Shown here one piece after another: positions 40,191 to 53,017 of a stretch of DNA of 64,000 nucleotides (its first letter is position 1; the number at the start of each line of letters is the position of its first letter). The translations under genes and the position numbers were made by a program. Location of the stretch: assembly GCA_029582265.1 (NCBI GenBank), contig CM055828.1, forward strand, positions 4,695,402 through 4,759,401. Direction: 5' to 3'. The DNA comes from Zoroaster sp. YZ-2022 (taxonomy: Eukaryota; Echinodermata; Asteroidea; Forcipulatida; Zoroasteridae). The notes under the pieces are model-generated. The model did not search any database. It was not told where the DNA came from and was given only the letters and a program-made list of their open reading frames with translations.

Positions 40191-42657
40191 ATGCTTAATT
40201 CAGACACAGCCTTAAATGTACATCTGTTTACACTATTTTTCAGTCTCCATCAGACTCTTCTTTTAAACATTCCAAACATGGGCTACATGTAGTTCAGAGA
40301 GGGAACATTTCAGGGGCAGTTGTCAGCCAAGGCCCAAAATCTTAGTTGTAGATGGTCAATCAGAGTGACTCAGGGACACCACTTCAACTGTGAGTCATTC
40401 AGGGCGACATCTTACCTGAAAGGTGGGGGGTACACAATTTGAGAAGAGGGGACTTTGATGACACAAATGTACACTCCATCGTCTTCCCGATGCCACAGAA
40501 AAATACAAAATGTTAAAAATATAGAAATAATTCAAGAAATTTAAGAGTATGAATGTAGAACATAATGCTATACCTAAAGGCATGACTTTCCACCTGGGAC
40601 GAGTCCCCACGGACCCAATTACTTATCTGCTGAAAGGTATTGGGCCAGGCATAACTGGAGTCATGGCTTCCATCTCGGTTTAAACAGGTCATGCAGTAGG
40701 CCAAGCCATAAATGGCCCAAATCAATCTTATATGTTGCAATTTGCAATATCCAGCCCTTCAGGTGGTTGCCATCTACACAAATCCAGCGGGTTCAATTCG
40801 CCAGAAGGCAGCAAGGGAAGGGAAATATAATTACTTTTTTTTAGAAAGCAGGCAGGGCACGTACTGCAAGTTAGCTGTTGACATCTCAAATTCACTCCGG
40901 AATTGTTGGGGGTCATAATATGTACATTACATGCTTTTAAAGTGTGTTACAGCACAGTAAATAACCACTGTAAACAATTAAACAAAGAAAATAAACCTAG
41001 CGTCCAAAAACTTGTTATTCTTGTAAAAACTCGACAAAATTGATCTCATCAGAGTGATAAGACTGTCGATTTATAGGCAAGGCCTTTTTCCCTTTCACAA
41101 AAATCTTTGAGAATTTTATGAAATTTCCCCAAAACCAAAATAAAAATGTTGGTACTTCGTAAGACGAATAGCTCGTTCTGAAACAAATATTGCCTTCATG
41201 ATATCGATTCAACAATAACCACAAGGACATTTTCGAAATGGATTACCTGTACATTATCTAGACAACAATATCAACTTATCTACATGTAATACAAATTGTA
41301 GTTGTAACAAAATAAAGTTGTAACAAATAAATAAACCATCATATAACAAGTGTGGCTCTAAATTATGCACTGATGGGTCCACCGACCCGGGTGACTTTGT
41401 ATCACCAAATGTATGTACAGTAATGACAGTAGCATTCATGTTTTTTCTCGTCACCAGCCAAACAGCAGTTTAGGTTTTAATGACATATTGATTAGCTTGA
41501 CACAGATCAATATTAGATTATCACGAAAAGCCGACAATCTGTCAGCTTTTGTTAGGCATCTGTTTCATTGCAGTGCCGTTCCACCCTCACAACAGGTACC
41601 GTACTGTACAAAATATTTTTAATAAAAGTGCCCCAGGTTATCCAGTCAGTGTACTATTTCGGTAGCAGTCTCCAAGGGACTGACGTGCTATCATTGTGAA
41701 AAAATTATTTCATAATTTGTTGAAAGGGTAAATATTAGGTCAGTCTGATAAAAAAATATGTCAATCTTATCTGATGGACACGATAAAGTACAGATACTGT
41801 TCAAAATACGCTGACTGGTACAACAGCCAAAAGTGAATAAAGGCCACAAACTATTATGAGAACAAAGAAACGTTTTCATGAATATAGAGCAATGAGCAAT
41901 CATGTTTCAAAGGAAATTGTTGAAAGTTCAAACCCAATTTCTGACCCACCCAAGTCCAATAGCATGACATTGGATGAAAGAGCTTAGAAAAAACAACATT
42001 TGCAGACTTTGAGACTGTGATAACTTCTTGTATGTAGTTTGCATCTTGGGGTTACAAAGCAACCATTGAAATTGCTGGCCACTTTCACTAGATGAAAAAG
42101 CCCCACCGTGCATTCACCTAACCCATCAATAATCATCAATACTGCAGAAAAACGACCCTTCTAAAAAAAGGCAGCCAGCACATACCAGCATGTCTTTGTT
42201 TCATAAACTACTGTAGACCAAAAGTGCATTCAATCAGTTCTGCGTCACCTTGCAGAATGTCAACATTTCTCACACAGTAGGCGACATAATGGTGCTTGTA
42301 AGTACATCAGTTGCACACAGTACATTTATTTAACTTTCCCCTCCATCTGTTACTAATTGTTCAGTGGCTAGGAAGGAGACAGCAGGAATATTATTACGGC
42401 CAGACAAATTGGGTCCACTCCATGATGCTGGAATTAAGCTCTATGGTAAAAACCTAAATAATGTTTGGAATTTCATTTTACCTCTAGATAAATATCAATT
42501 TTTTTTTAAAGCATGTTTTGATTCTTCTATGGCTATAAGTTCAATTCAGTGAGAGACATTTGAGACTCCAGAGGGCAACATAATTACCTTCTTTTTTTTT
42601 ACAGGATATTGAGAACAATGAAACAAACCATTATGTTTGCTGGCACCAGTGTTTCAT
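40191..42657. other. Intergenic, no gene seen
   Basis: AT-rich DNA with short frames only. No bounded mobile element, RNA gene or conserved peptide recognised. Confidence 0.4.
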
Positions 42658-42665
42658 ATACCTCC

Positions 42666-43378
42666 TATGGGTGACGATATTGAATTTTTTTGATAGTCGA
42701 TTATCGACGGTCATGATATCGGCAATATACGATATTGTTGTCTCAATACGTGGATTTTTTAAATACATGAAAAAAATGTATGTAGGCCTATCGTACATTA
42801 ACGACATTGGACACGGAAATTTGAAATACTTTTACATGCAAGTTCTACAGGGAAGTTGCATAGGTAATAAACAGTTCTGAAAGATATTTAAAAAAAATGC
42901 AATTGAATCACTCCAAAACGAGCCGAGTACTTGTTAGTGCTGTGTCTGGAATTCTCGGCTGACTTTGATTGACCCAGTCATAATGTTTCCCCATTCAAAT
43001 GATGGCATTGTCAAAATGATACGGTCCTGGGAACATGACTTTTGATTGACCCTCTCATAATGTACCCCGTGTTTTCCCATTTCACAATGATGGGAACCTG
43101 AGCGGCGCCGCGTCGTGATTTCAAATTGTTTTGTTAGCTCTTCACGGTACCGTAACTTCGCTGATTTTATCCTTTCAATGACATGAAATTTGGAAACAGT
43201 TTATCACTCCGGCGATATAAATTTGATATCGGCTATATTTTTCAAATATCGGCAATATTTTTGGAATATCGTCAATATGGCGACATTTCAATATCGTCAA
43301 TTAACCATAACCATATCTTCAAAACCATAACCGATTTAGCCGATAATTTTTTGAATATCGTGATATCATCCACCTCTA
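42666..43378. mobile_element. hAT-like element rich in ATATCG words
   Basis: Flanked by the 8-bp duplication ATACCTCC (42658-42665 and 43379-43386). Ends read TATGGGTGACGATATT and, inverted from the right, TAGAGGTGGATGATATCACG, which align after a small gap. GATATCG, AATATCG and related words recur in both subterminal regions. No transposase frame. Confidence 0.75.
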
Positions 43379-43386
43379 ATACCTCC

Positions 43387-46016
43387 CATTCAATTCTACA
43401 TTTACATGTACATCCATAATGGATTATCCATACATGAAAAACAGATTACTTTAAAAAAACAAATTAAAAAGTTAAAATCTTGAAAATTGTTGTCAATCAT
43501 TGATGGACAGTGAATGATACTGATGCATGACAGGTACATGTACATGCAGACAGCTTTGTTTTTTCCTTATGTGTTTCTTTTAACATCAATGGGGATCCAA
43601 AATTACAAATAGACTTGTTTCCAAGTCAATTGGCACTCCTGCTAGGAAAATCAATATGTACAGTACACTTATTGCTGTTCTCAACCAACAGAATTACTTC
43701 ATGAGATTTTGAAGCCTTGAAAAAAACATTTATGGTAAAGAAAAACCACCAAAATACAGTATGAGCTGAAACCTTCTCAGGTTGGTTGGTATGTTTTTTT
43801 TTATCATATTCATTCCCTTTCATTTCAATAATGTCTACAAATTATACATTATTGTTTATTGACGAATTGCTCATGTTGGTCAATAGCGGCCCCTGACGCA
43901 ACATGAACAAGTCTAATTCAATCCAGCAGTCTAATCAATGAGGCCAGGCCAAGCTAAGGTGTAAGTATTGATTTGAGGCAGAGAGCCTGGGATTACTGGG
44001 GGAGATTAAATAGCCCCAAGGATACAACTACAAGGGATCTATATATGCCAGATTCAGCAATGGAGAAAATACACATAGCAGTCAACAACGGCTCATAAGT
44101 ACATGGGCATGAAGTCAAGCAGTTGTATTTTCTTAAAGGGAAGCTGCATCATTTGTAATAACCAGATTAATATATAAACAAGGTATTGTCTATAAACTTA
44201 CATAAATGTCAGATTGGTACACATATCATTCATCCCTACAACTTCTTTCATCTTTAGAGAAAACATGAATTGTTATGTCAATGTTTTAAAAAGATGCTGT
44301 CTGGCTTTGGACATTTTTTAAAATGTAATAATTCCTGGTTAACACAACACATGGGTGTGATTTGACAGAAGTATACAATCCTAGCAAATGGGTAGCGAGC
44401 CTGGGTCTCCCTTTGGTCTAGAAGACAAAGCCCCCTGAACCATCTGGATGTTTAATTTTGGAGGAGTTACAGACTCTAGAAATTAGATACAGGCTACTTC
44501 TTTCTTTCCTTGGTGGTTACTTCTCCTCTTGTCAAGAAAAATTTGAGGCAAAGGGAGATTTGTAAAAAAAATCCTGAAATGTGGAAAAGTCCTGGGAAAT
44601 CACAGGCCTGTTTTTTTTTTTGTTTTTTTTTTTAAATTAATTTATTTTATTTTTTTAAAACCAAACAAAGTCATCTATTTTCTGGAAGGAAACCGTGATG
44701 TCCAGGGGGTGAGGACAAAACCACAGCCTGGGGAAGCGAGGGGGAGGGGGAATTAACACATGCAACCAATTAGATCCTACAGTGAAGTCCAGGTAGTTTT
44801 GTTGATAAACGAAAGATGATGATTGTTTAGTTCCTTCGCTGCTAGTCACTCTCCAGGCTGTTCCTATAGCCACGGTTTGTGGTCTAGTCAAATTATTCAT
44901 CATATACAGAGCAAGGACCTTAACAAGAGTGCAACACAGAGGATGAACTGGGCTTAAAACTGGTGTAAAAACAAGTACAAAGCAATTAATTGCAACTGTT
45001 ATACAATTTTTGCCAATGTTTTCCTATTTGTTTTGACAAAACATGAAACAGAAGATCTTAGGTAAAAAGGGTTGTTGAAAATATTCTTACAATAATATGG
45101 TCTTTTATTCAAGATGCAGGTTTGTTTGAAAGTTAATTATTATCAAACCATTCTGATTTCCATTAGATGACTGAAATGATTTAATTAATTGATGTATCAC
45201 AAAATATTTTAAATAATGGGCAAGCGCCTGAAGTGTTGGAACTTTCCCAATTGTCTCATAAATGTGACGGAAGATTTACACACATGTATAACTTTAACAG
45301 GATGTGTTAATATTTTAAGCCATTTTACAAAAATTAAACTGTGGCTTTCCATCATCACCATCAAGTGACTCTTCACAATATTAAACTTTTTAAGCACATA
45401 CACACTGTAGTATTAGCCAGCAATACCTTTGGGTGTCTTTTGGATGCCTTATTTGCAAAATGGACACCCAATTTTATTTATAATACACACATGTACGCAA
45501 AAGTTCAAAGAACAAGAAATTTTGACCCCCTAATTCTGAATCCTGGCTCATATACATGTACTCTTAAAAATGATGCTGTGAAACTACTGTATCATACCGA
45601 CAAATGACCCTGTAGAACCCACCGGTAGACTTTGACTGGAGAGTCAAACACCCAGCTGGAACAAATATTTGAATTGCCGATTACACATACCTCCACAGCT
45701 TCTGTGGTGTTTACTCTTGGGATTTGTTACAATTCAAGAATCTAGTAGAGTTTTAGAATGAAGCATTGCAAGACGAGGTTTAAGTTTCGATTCCTAGAAA
45801 GCTCCTTAAAACTGAAATCCCAAATGGCGTTGTCGATCGTCCCGACGGCAATCGGATCGAGACTTTTCTAAATTCAAACCTGTTGATGGTTACAGTTACT
45901 GAGTGTGCAATAAGACACAAACTGGTAAACATTTTTTTTCTGTGGGCAGTCCACATCTAGCCTAGGAACTGTTCCAGTTTAGACTCTCCTATTACATTTT
46001 TCTGGACTTTCATGTA
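43387..46016. other. Intergenic, dispersed repeat fragments
   Basis: 44330-44610 is a repeat also present at 62585-62850 in the same orientation (AGCCTGGGTCTCCCTTTGGT, GGCTACTTCTTTCTTTCCTT). 45405-45560 matches the DNA that received the mariner-like MITE at 7618. No gene seen. Confidence 0.5.
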
Positions 46017-46120
46017 AAGGGACAATATCGTCACGATCAACAGGGCATGGAATCGGAGTGCTAGTTTTAGATTAACTCAGTGACTGAAAATAATATCCCA
46101 CATGATAAGGTCATATATTA
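46017..46120 (-). mobile_element. Palindromic MITE (ATTCCATGCCC family), half copy
   Basis: Only the left arm is present, from AAAGGGACAATATCG to GATAAGGTCATAT. The second arm is missing. Confidence 0.65.
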
Positions 46121-46424
46121 CTGAGGGCTCTGTACCAGAGGCTCATTTTACACTTGCAACTATGTACATGTACATGTACATACAGGTACGGTACATTATA
46201 TTTTCAAAATAAATACTGTACACATACATGTACTTTGGCTGAAACTTAATCGGGTTAAGGACTGATTAACCTAAAAACTACTGTACTACCCATAGGGTCA
46301 TGCCAACCCAAATATCTACTCTTTCCTGATCAGAAATTCTCTCATTACAAAAGTGCCAGCTCAGAATGGAATGTTACAAGTTTCTTACAATATGAATAAT
46401 TACCAGACCATGAAACACAAATTG

Positions 46425-46470
46425 AATAATAATAATAATAATAATAATGTATAGATTTATATAGCGCAGT
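46425..46470 (-). mobile_element. SINE 3' end fragment
   Basis: An (ATT)n tail with GCGCTATATAAATCTATAC on the minus strand, identical to the end of the SINE at 24266-24614. The rest of the element is absent, a typical 5' truncation. Confidence 0.6.
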
Positions 46471-47099
46471 GAACACACTCAGTGAACTTGAAATTAATGG
46501 CATTAACCAAGGTGTAAAAACAAATTCAACAGCGTCATCTCTGTAAAACACAATAGATGTACTGTACGTATCCTTGGCCAAGCAAACAAGCTATTGATAT
46601 TCGTTGCTGGGCACAGTAGAGAAGGCATGGGTTAGCACCATAACAATAAATATCAACGTTCTTTCATGTTCACTTGACTACATTGTTGAACAGTTGCATT
46701 ACATGCATCACTGGGCAATGGCCAACAAAAATGGTGAGAAATGACTTGAATTTCACAGGTCTTCAAATTTCAATTCAATTATTGTACTAAATCGTTTTGC
46801 ACATTTGAGTAAACTGGGCTAGACTTCCAGAAACCAGGCAACCCCCCCTCCCCCAAATAACAAATAAATAAATAAAAAATTACCCCCAAAAATAATACAA
46901 AAATAAAATTTAACAAAAAAATACAAAATTGCCCGTTACAGGGAAGGTACAACATTGGCACTTGGTACTAATTGTCATTTTAACCTTTTAGTTTTAACGT
47001 GTTAAATTTTCATGACAATTGGTGTACATGTTTTGAAGAAAACAACAAAAACCTGATTTTAAACAAAAAGTTAGACATGTAAAATAGACAAGCTTACAC

Positions 47100-47133
47100 C
47101 ATGGAGGAAGGAAACCAGTTTCCTTCCTCCATG
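47100..47133. repeat. Perfect 16-bp hairpin
   Basis: CATGGAGGAAGGAAAC, a 2-base loop CA, then GTTTCCTTCCTCCATG. CTTACAC follows or precedes both arms. The arm resembles the palindrome at 368-389. Confidence 0.8.
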
Positions 47134-47386
47134 CTTACACATGTACCATTTTTTCTCCAAGATGAAAACACTACAGATGAAATCATTTCTCAGGACAATT
47201 TAAACCAGTAGTTCAACCAAGTCTAGACAAAGTAATGTTTTAGATAATAATTTGTTTATTTCATAATTGGGTTATTACCAAAGATTGTACTCTCCCTTTA
47301 AAATGAATACCTACTAAATTATTTCTTGCATTTGTATCACTCAGTGCATATCTTGTAAAGTACCACCAAACATCCCTTCGACATAC

Positions 47387-47409
47387 CTGATAATTCCGAC
47401 ACGACTCAT
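47387..47409 (-). CDS. Candidate upstream INSC coding exon
   Basis: On the minus strand an ATG opens MSRVGII-AG directly before the strong donor CAG-GTATGT. Two bases are left over, exactly the phase needed to join INSC coding exon 1 (G-AGT-ATG), giving nine extra N-terminal residues. Support is only phase and splice-site quality, and chance agreement in phase is one in three. Confidence 0.28.
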
Positions 47410-48078
47410 GTTTTTTTCCCCGGCGCTCAGCTCATGCAGTTATCTTCTTTAGCCATACAAGATCTAATAATCCCATGTTATAAACAACCGGCTTAATGTC
47501 AGGAGTAACATACTGCAATAAATAATTTGTACGTTACAAGTGGAACATGGGTGCTGTCATATCAGATGGGTACAAGATCCGTCGAACATCCCAGGGAAAA
47601 CTTTTCACATAATGTCCCGTATGTCAAATGGATTACAGAGTGATCCAGGCAAGAGAAGCAATACAGACTATTCTCCCTTGTTTGCCACCTACATGTAGAC
47701 CTGTACATGTAATTACAAAGCCCTAATACCTATTCAGCTATTGTTGGCCCTAAAATAGGATAGCAGGTCTTTGGAAGTCCCCGTCTCTTTATTGATGTGT
47801 ACACACCTGAAGTGCAGTGGGATAGCCCAGGTTGTTGAGGACAGGCAGGTGCATTTGTTATGCTAATGAGAATGAATCATTACATTTGTAGGGGTGTTGG
47901 ATTAGTTGTATCGTATTTCACTCCGGGATGGTGTAATTGCTGTCCGATAATTTTCCCACAATGTTGGGAATGGATGACGTACGTGCTTTCTTTGTGTGAT
48001 AGATTAAAAATATCGTTTTAATCTTCAGTGCATGTTTGTTCTGTAGTAACTAACTCATAAGTGCCAATTAATCATAAA

Positions 48079-48423
48079 ATTGTCATTTTGACCACCCTCA
48101 ACAATATAAGACAATGCTTTTACCAGTCAAAAATGGTTGACTCATTTTGACCTGTAAATAAGCCTTATCGCTAATAGCAGCTGCCAGGAATTGTGGGATG
48201 TCTGTGGGCGCAACAGCGCCACTGCGTGCCATGCGGACAAACAAAATATTATTGACGTCACAAAAGCTGCACCAAACAGATGCCCCTTTTGGTATCCCTG
48301 TATGCTTTGCGGCTTTACTTAGTATTTTATTAGCGATAAGGCTTATGTACTGACTACACATAAGATTTGACAGTGTTTGACTTAATTACCTTGGCAAGTA
48401 TCAACATTTGTGTCATGGGAGGG
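48079..48423. mobile_element. piggyBac-type MITE, TTTGACTG subfamily, truncated and interrupted
   Basis: Right part of the family (GTCATTTTGACCACC... to GGGAGGG-TTAA at 48424-48427). The left end is missing and a 185-bp element is inserted at 48160-48344. Confidence 0.7.
48160..48344. mobile_element. Nested 185-bp MITE with AAGCCTTATCGCTAATA ends
   Basis: Inverted ends AAGCCTTATCGCTAATA and TATTAGCGATAAGGCTT inserted between CCTGTAAAT and ATGTACT, which are contiguous in sister copies. The duplication is 2 bp (AT or TA, ambiguous). Interior is GC-rich relative to its surroundings. Confidence 0.75.
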
Positions 48424-48427
48424 TTAA

Positions 48428-49946
48428 CGTAAAAGGGCACATTTACATGTATGTTCCATGAGGGCCCATTTACCATGCTTAAACATTGGTTTCAACATTC
48501 TTTTCCTATATGTATGTTATCCTCAAGTGGGTAATTGAGGCAATACAACTCTACGTATATGTTTCTAAAGTTCCTCTGACTCTGTCAGTCTGTTATTAGT
48601 GTTAAACTTGACCTCGTCCTCGATCATTAAAATGGGAAAGGTCAAATATTGATATATGCTTACAGCTCCTCTTTAATACAGTTATTTTCGTCTTCCATAA
48701 ATTAAACGTTAGAATGAATGCAAAAGTTGTTATAAATTATATGCATGTTCATGATTTTCACGTTTATAACGAAATGGTCAAAGCTTCTCTCTATCATGCG
48801 TAATCCACTGGCAACCACACGGCCAACTCACTCTAGACTGAGCAAGGAACAAAACTGTTAATTTGCAGTTTGCAACGCTTGATTCTATGCATTATTTAGG
48901 TTATATTCTTGAATCACCCGTCCATGCCTTGATATTGTTCTCAGTAACTAGTGAACACAAGAATGATTTCCTTCAATAAATAATCAACATACCTCAACCT
49001 GCTAGTACCAGCTGTCAAAGTTGCTTCCAAGTTGTCAAGTTCAAGAACACATGTCGACGCAACGTCGACTGCATGCGTAACCTGTACTGTCCGCCGATGG
49101 TAAGTAAATTAAAGGGCGATCGATGGACGACCGCCGTATACCGTTAGCTGGAATGAAGATAGCGCCCTCTTACTTTTAGGTTCGCACAGGTTGGAAATTT
49201 AAAAAAAAAACTAAAACAAAACCGCTGAGATTCGTGATCATCTGTCGACCCAATATTGTTTCTGTAACTTAATTCAATTGAAGTATATTACCCAGCGGTA
49301 CTTTAGCTTACTTGTGCTGGTACTCAGTGTGTTAACCACCTTGAATTTCCACTTGCAACGAGGTGGGTGGGGGACAGGGGATCGATGTCCCCTCCACTGT
49401 GAGGCCTTTATAGGTTGGGGGACGGTAGGCCACAGGGGAAGAATATCGATAATTCCGTCAAGACCATGATCCAATTGCACTTCAGACAAGTTGTTCAGGT
49501 TTTTGATGACAAGTTTTGGATAAAAATAATACCAGGATAAGGTTATCAGCATTTTCAAACACAGATGAAGCCACATGTAGTGCCTAATATTTTATTTTCA
49601 ACACCAAATACACATTATTTTTTTAATGAATAATATATGGGATAATATGGATAAACTTCTTGTCGTTTAATTAATCCATTTTTTTACAGGCTCACATATC
49701 GTACCAGTTCAAATTGTGTCAATTAAAAACAACAACTCACAAATGAACATGAACGCCACTTTACACAATAGATTGGTAATCTTGGTGTTAATTTCATGAT
49801 GATATAAAACATATCTCTTGAAACATTTCTGTCTCTGGTGCTATAATTTTATCAAAATGAGTGAAATAATTTTCAAAATTAATTTATGTCATCCGAAGCC
49901 ACAGACAATCTGAATGCATATTTTCGCTATGACACAATGACATAAA
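48428..49946. other. Intergenic, no gene seen
   Basis: Minus-strand GAG-GTATGT at about 48990 is a good donor and could end a noncoding upstream exon of INSC. There is no further support. Otherwise featureless. Confidence 0.35.
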
Positions 49947-50118
49947 AGACAATATCGTCACCATCATGGAATCGGTGTCCTAGTTTAAGATAAACACAAT
50001 GACTGAAGATTACTGGCTCATTATGTAGCAGCATAGGTAATATGGCTTTATCATGTGGGGTATTATTTTCAGTCACTGAGTTAATCTAAAACTAACACTC
50101 CGATTCCATGTCCTGTTT
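49947..50118 (+). mobile_element. Palindromic MITE (ATTCCATGCCC family)
   Basis: AAAGACAATATCGTCACC at the left, ACTGAAGATTACTGGCTCAT, AGTCACTGAGTTAATC and CCGATTCCATG at the right. Slightly shortened arms. Confidence 0.7.
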
Positions 50119-50452
50119 TCCCTATATTATAAAATTTACACAGGTTGATTTTAATACATATCTTCATTCTTATAAAGTAATGTGTGCATTTATAGACATT
50201 CTAACAAAAGTGTGTACATTTTTTGTGAACTGGCTTTAATTATTAAACGACAGTTGTAACCGGCGCAGGTGTATGGAATAATAATTACAGCACAGCAAAC
50301 GGCCGTTTGTTTGGAACGATCGAAGGCACATTACATTGTGACCTTTCTTTGTTATGAAATAAATGACATTAATGACCTTGGCTTACCACTAAAATATTTA
50401 TTGGTTCAACACACCTGCAATGTATATGAACCAACGGTGCATTGTGTAACTG

Positions 50453-50832
50453 CAGAGCTCTGGAGTGCCATCCAACTTGTTGAGATCCTGAGATGATTTA
50501 TCTCAGGATGACGACATCATCAACATATAAGATGACATCTCGACATAATTTATCTCATGTCGACATCCTGAAAGTAGAATGTCGACATCCCAAGATGATA
50601 AATTATCTCGGGATAATGAGTCTTACTTTTAGGATGTCGACATCCCAAAATAAATTATCTCGAGATGACAACATCCTACTTTCAGGATGTCGACATACTG
50701 AGATAAATTATCTCTGGAAGACGACATCCTATTTTCAAGATGTCGATATCCCTAGATAAATTATCTCGGGAAGACGGCTTACTACTTTTAGGATGTCGTC
50801 TCAAAAAGTCGGATGGCACTTCCAGAGCTCTG
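50453..50832. mobile_element. TIR element made of alternating palindromes
   Basis: Ends CAGAGCTCTGGAGTGCCATC and, inverted, CAGAGCTCTGGAAGTGCCAT. Between them lie alternating GGATGTCGACATCC-type and GAGATAAATTATCTC-type palindromes, with about six cycles of roughly 60 bp. No coding potential. Confidence 0.75.
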
Positions 50833-52702
50833 TATGTAACCTCTCAAAATGACAGAACTATACAGACCAACATCTCGAAATAAAAGAACAACTTTCTTAG
50901 GGGAAATATGAAAAGATGAAATATTTCACTAATTTCCATTGCTAATGAGGAAGGGCCATGTACGTCGAATTCGATGACGATGAGTTATAGATGTTTAATG
51001 TTTATGTTTATTTAATTTCTTCAGCAAAGACACACAGTTTATGCACAGAAACACAATGTCAAGAGAAAACAAGGAAATAAAAACCAGCAAAAGAAATGAT
51101 TTGTCAAAAACTCTCCTCACTAACTGGCTGATACGGAAATAAATTTATAATAAAAAAAAATATATATATACACTATTAACTGGCTAAAACAGAAATATAT
51201 TAAATTAGACGATATTAATTTTCTGTAACAGAAATCAAAACAAATCAAACCGTATTCATATTTAACATTTTTAGAAAATTACAAATGATATATGAAAAAG
51301 TTATACAAATTAGGTCCTATTGATTAAAACATTAACATTATACTGCAACCAAGATTTCCTCATATGGAAATGATAAGGACTGATTGTTTAGAAGGGTTAA
51401 CGAAATAATATTTTCCTCATCTACGTGGATGACAGCAACATTGCACTCAGTGCAAACTCTTCGAGGAAACAAATCACCCGGCCCCAACCATGCAGACTAT
51501 GTAGAACATTGTGACTGATTTCTCATCTTAACCCTCCGCAACCTCCCCGCCTTATCTTCATGCTCACCCTTACCCACACTACCCCCATGTCATTGCCTAT
51601 ACACTCCTAGCACCAATCTCTTCTTCGCTTTACGCGCCCCGGCTCATAAAACCATCTCTCAGTAAAATGTATAGTGAAATCATAGATTTCCGCACAAGAG
51701 AGGCGCGTACGTGACTGTCGTAGCTGGCGCCTCTCTAAGCTTCCTATCCTCTCAATCCAATCTACTGTCACCGGTCGTGTGAAATGATAATTCGTTCTAC
51801 ATCATCTATGATTGTATATAGAGGTATTGAGTTTTGCGTTCAACCGATGAGCTTTGATAATTATAGTATCGTGCGAATGGGCAGGCCATAACATTGACGC
51901 TGTTTTGTATCATGTCATAGCCGGAAATACTGTCTTGTTCGTTGTACCGTTTCCACAACATTATCATCAACACGGCAGCAACATCAGACACACCTGCGAA
52001 TGTTGACGCCACCTCGTTTGTGCGGTTGATGAAGTCTGCATCGATCATGATCGGATGAAGACTGTACTATACCCATGTCAGATCAGGCCAAGAGTACAAG
52101 GGAACTGCAAGGGTATCGTCTTCGGCGAACGGACAGATTGTCAATAAGAAAGCCGCTTCGGTAAGACCGTGGGCACAGCTAGTGGATGATATCTGTGGGG
52201 TCGTGCGGGCCGTCTGATTCGATGAACCACCTCCATCAAATGATTGAACACGATTGAATACTGAGGTAGGGGAAGATGGTATCATTTTATGTGTCAGTAT
52301 ATATACCAGATATTTGGCTTTTTTTTTCATCAGCATCACAACCATCTCTTCCTTCACTCAACCCTTCCCGCTCTTTCTTATTATTCTCTTCCACATCTTT
52401 TCATCTCAGCTGGAGGCATCTAATTACCAGCATCATCATCATCACTTTCATCTATCTGTCTGTCATTGTAATTTATATGTTAGAAATGTTTTTTTGTTTT
52501 TTTTAACTTGGAGCCTACTTTGAAATCGTCCAACAAGTGTTTTAATGAGCAGAGTTAAAAACAACATTTAAACCCAGACCAACTCCTTTGACACAATCTT
52601 CTCCCTATATGAAAACAAATATTTTGAAACCTTATTCTAACGCTTTTTACTTCGATTCAGTTGCCAAAGATTTTTCCAACAAAACTTCGAAAAAGGGATA
52701 TA
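50833..52702. other. GRIN1 upstream region
   Basis: No coding exon recognised. Expected to hold the GRIN1 promoter and a possible 5' noncoding exon, given the cAG at 52659-52660 just before the first coding exon. A (TA)n run lies near 51162. Minus-strand frames at 51806-52357 have no motif. Confidence 0.4.
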
Positions 52703-53017
52703 ATGGCGCTGATTGGGAACAGCCCCGTCCCGCCACGGTACCGAAGGACCCGTTGTAGCCTCGTCTCCCTGGCACTGCTCGTCCACCTTACACGTGTCCT
52801 TCCTGCCGTCGCGGGCCCGGTAATCTCCGAGATCCACATCGGGGCCATGATGAGCACGGAGGAGGACATGGAGACGCTGCAGGCAGCTGTCCGAGAGGTG
52901 AACGATAACAGCCTCATCCTACCAGGGAACTACCAGCTGAATGTCACCTCGATTATCATGACCAATAACCCGATAGAGACGGCCATAAGGGTGTGCGAAA
53001 AGATCATTCCGAATCAG
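52703..53017 (+). CDS. GRIN1: GRIN1 exon 1, signal peptide and start of ATD
   Basis: Start ATG in context ataATGG, residues 1-105, donor GTAAGG. The frame is open upstream of the ATG with no earlier ATG before a splice-acceptor-like cAG at 52659-52660, so a 5' noncoding exon may precede it. Includes ETLQAAVREVNDNS and AIRVCEKIIPNQ. Confidence 0.9.

Noticed and set aside
50453..50832. CRISPR-like array of palindromic repeats
   Set aside because: The sequences between palindromes are themselves repeats, and the whole is bounded by inverted ends as in a transposon.
51806..52357. Two minus-strand frames upstream of GRIN1 as coding exons
   Set aside because: No recognisable domain, no splice-compatible partner, and they overlap low-complexity CT-rich DNA.
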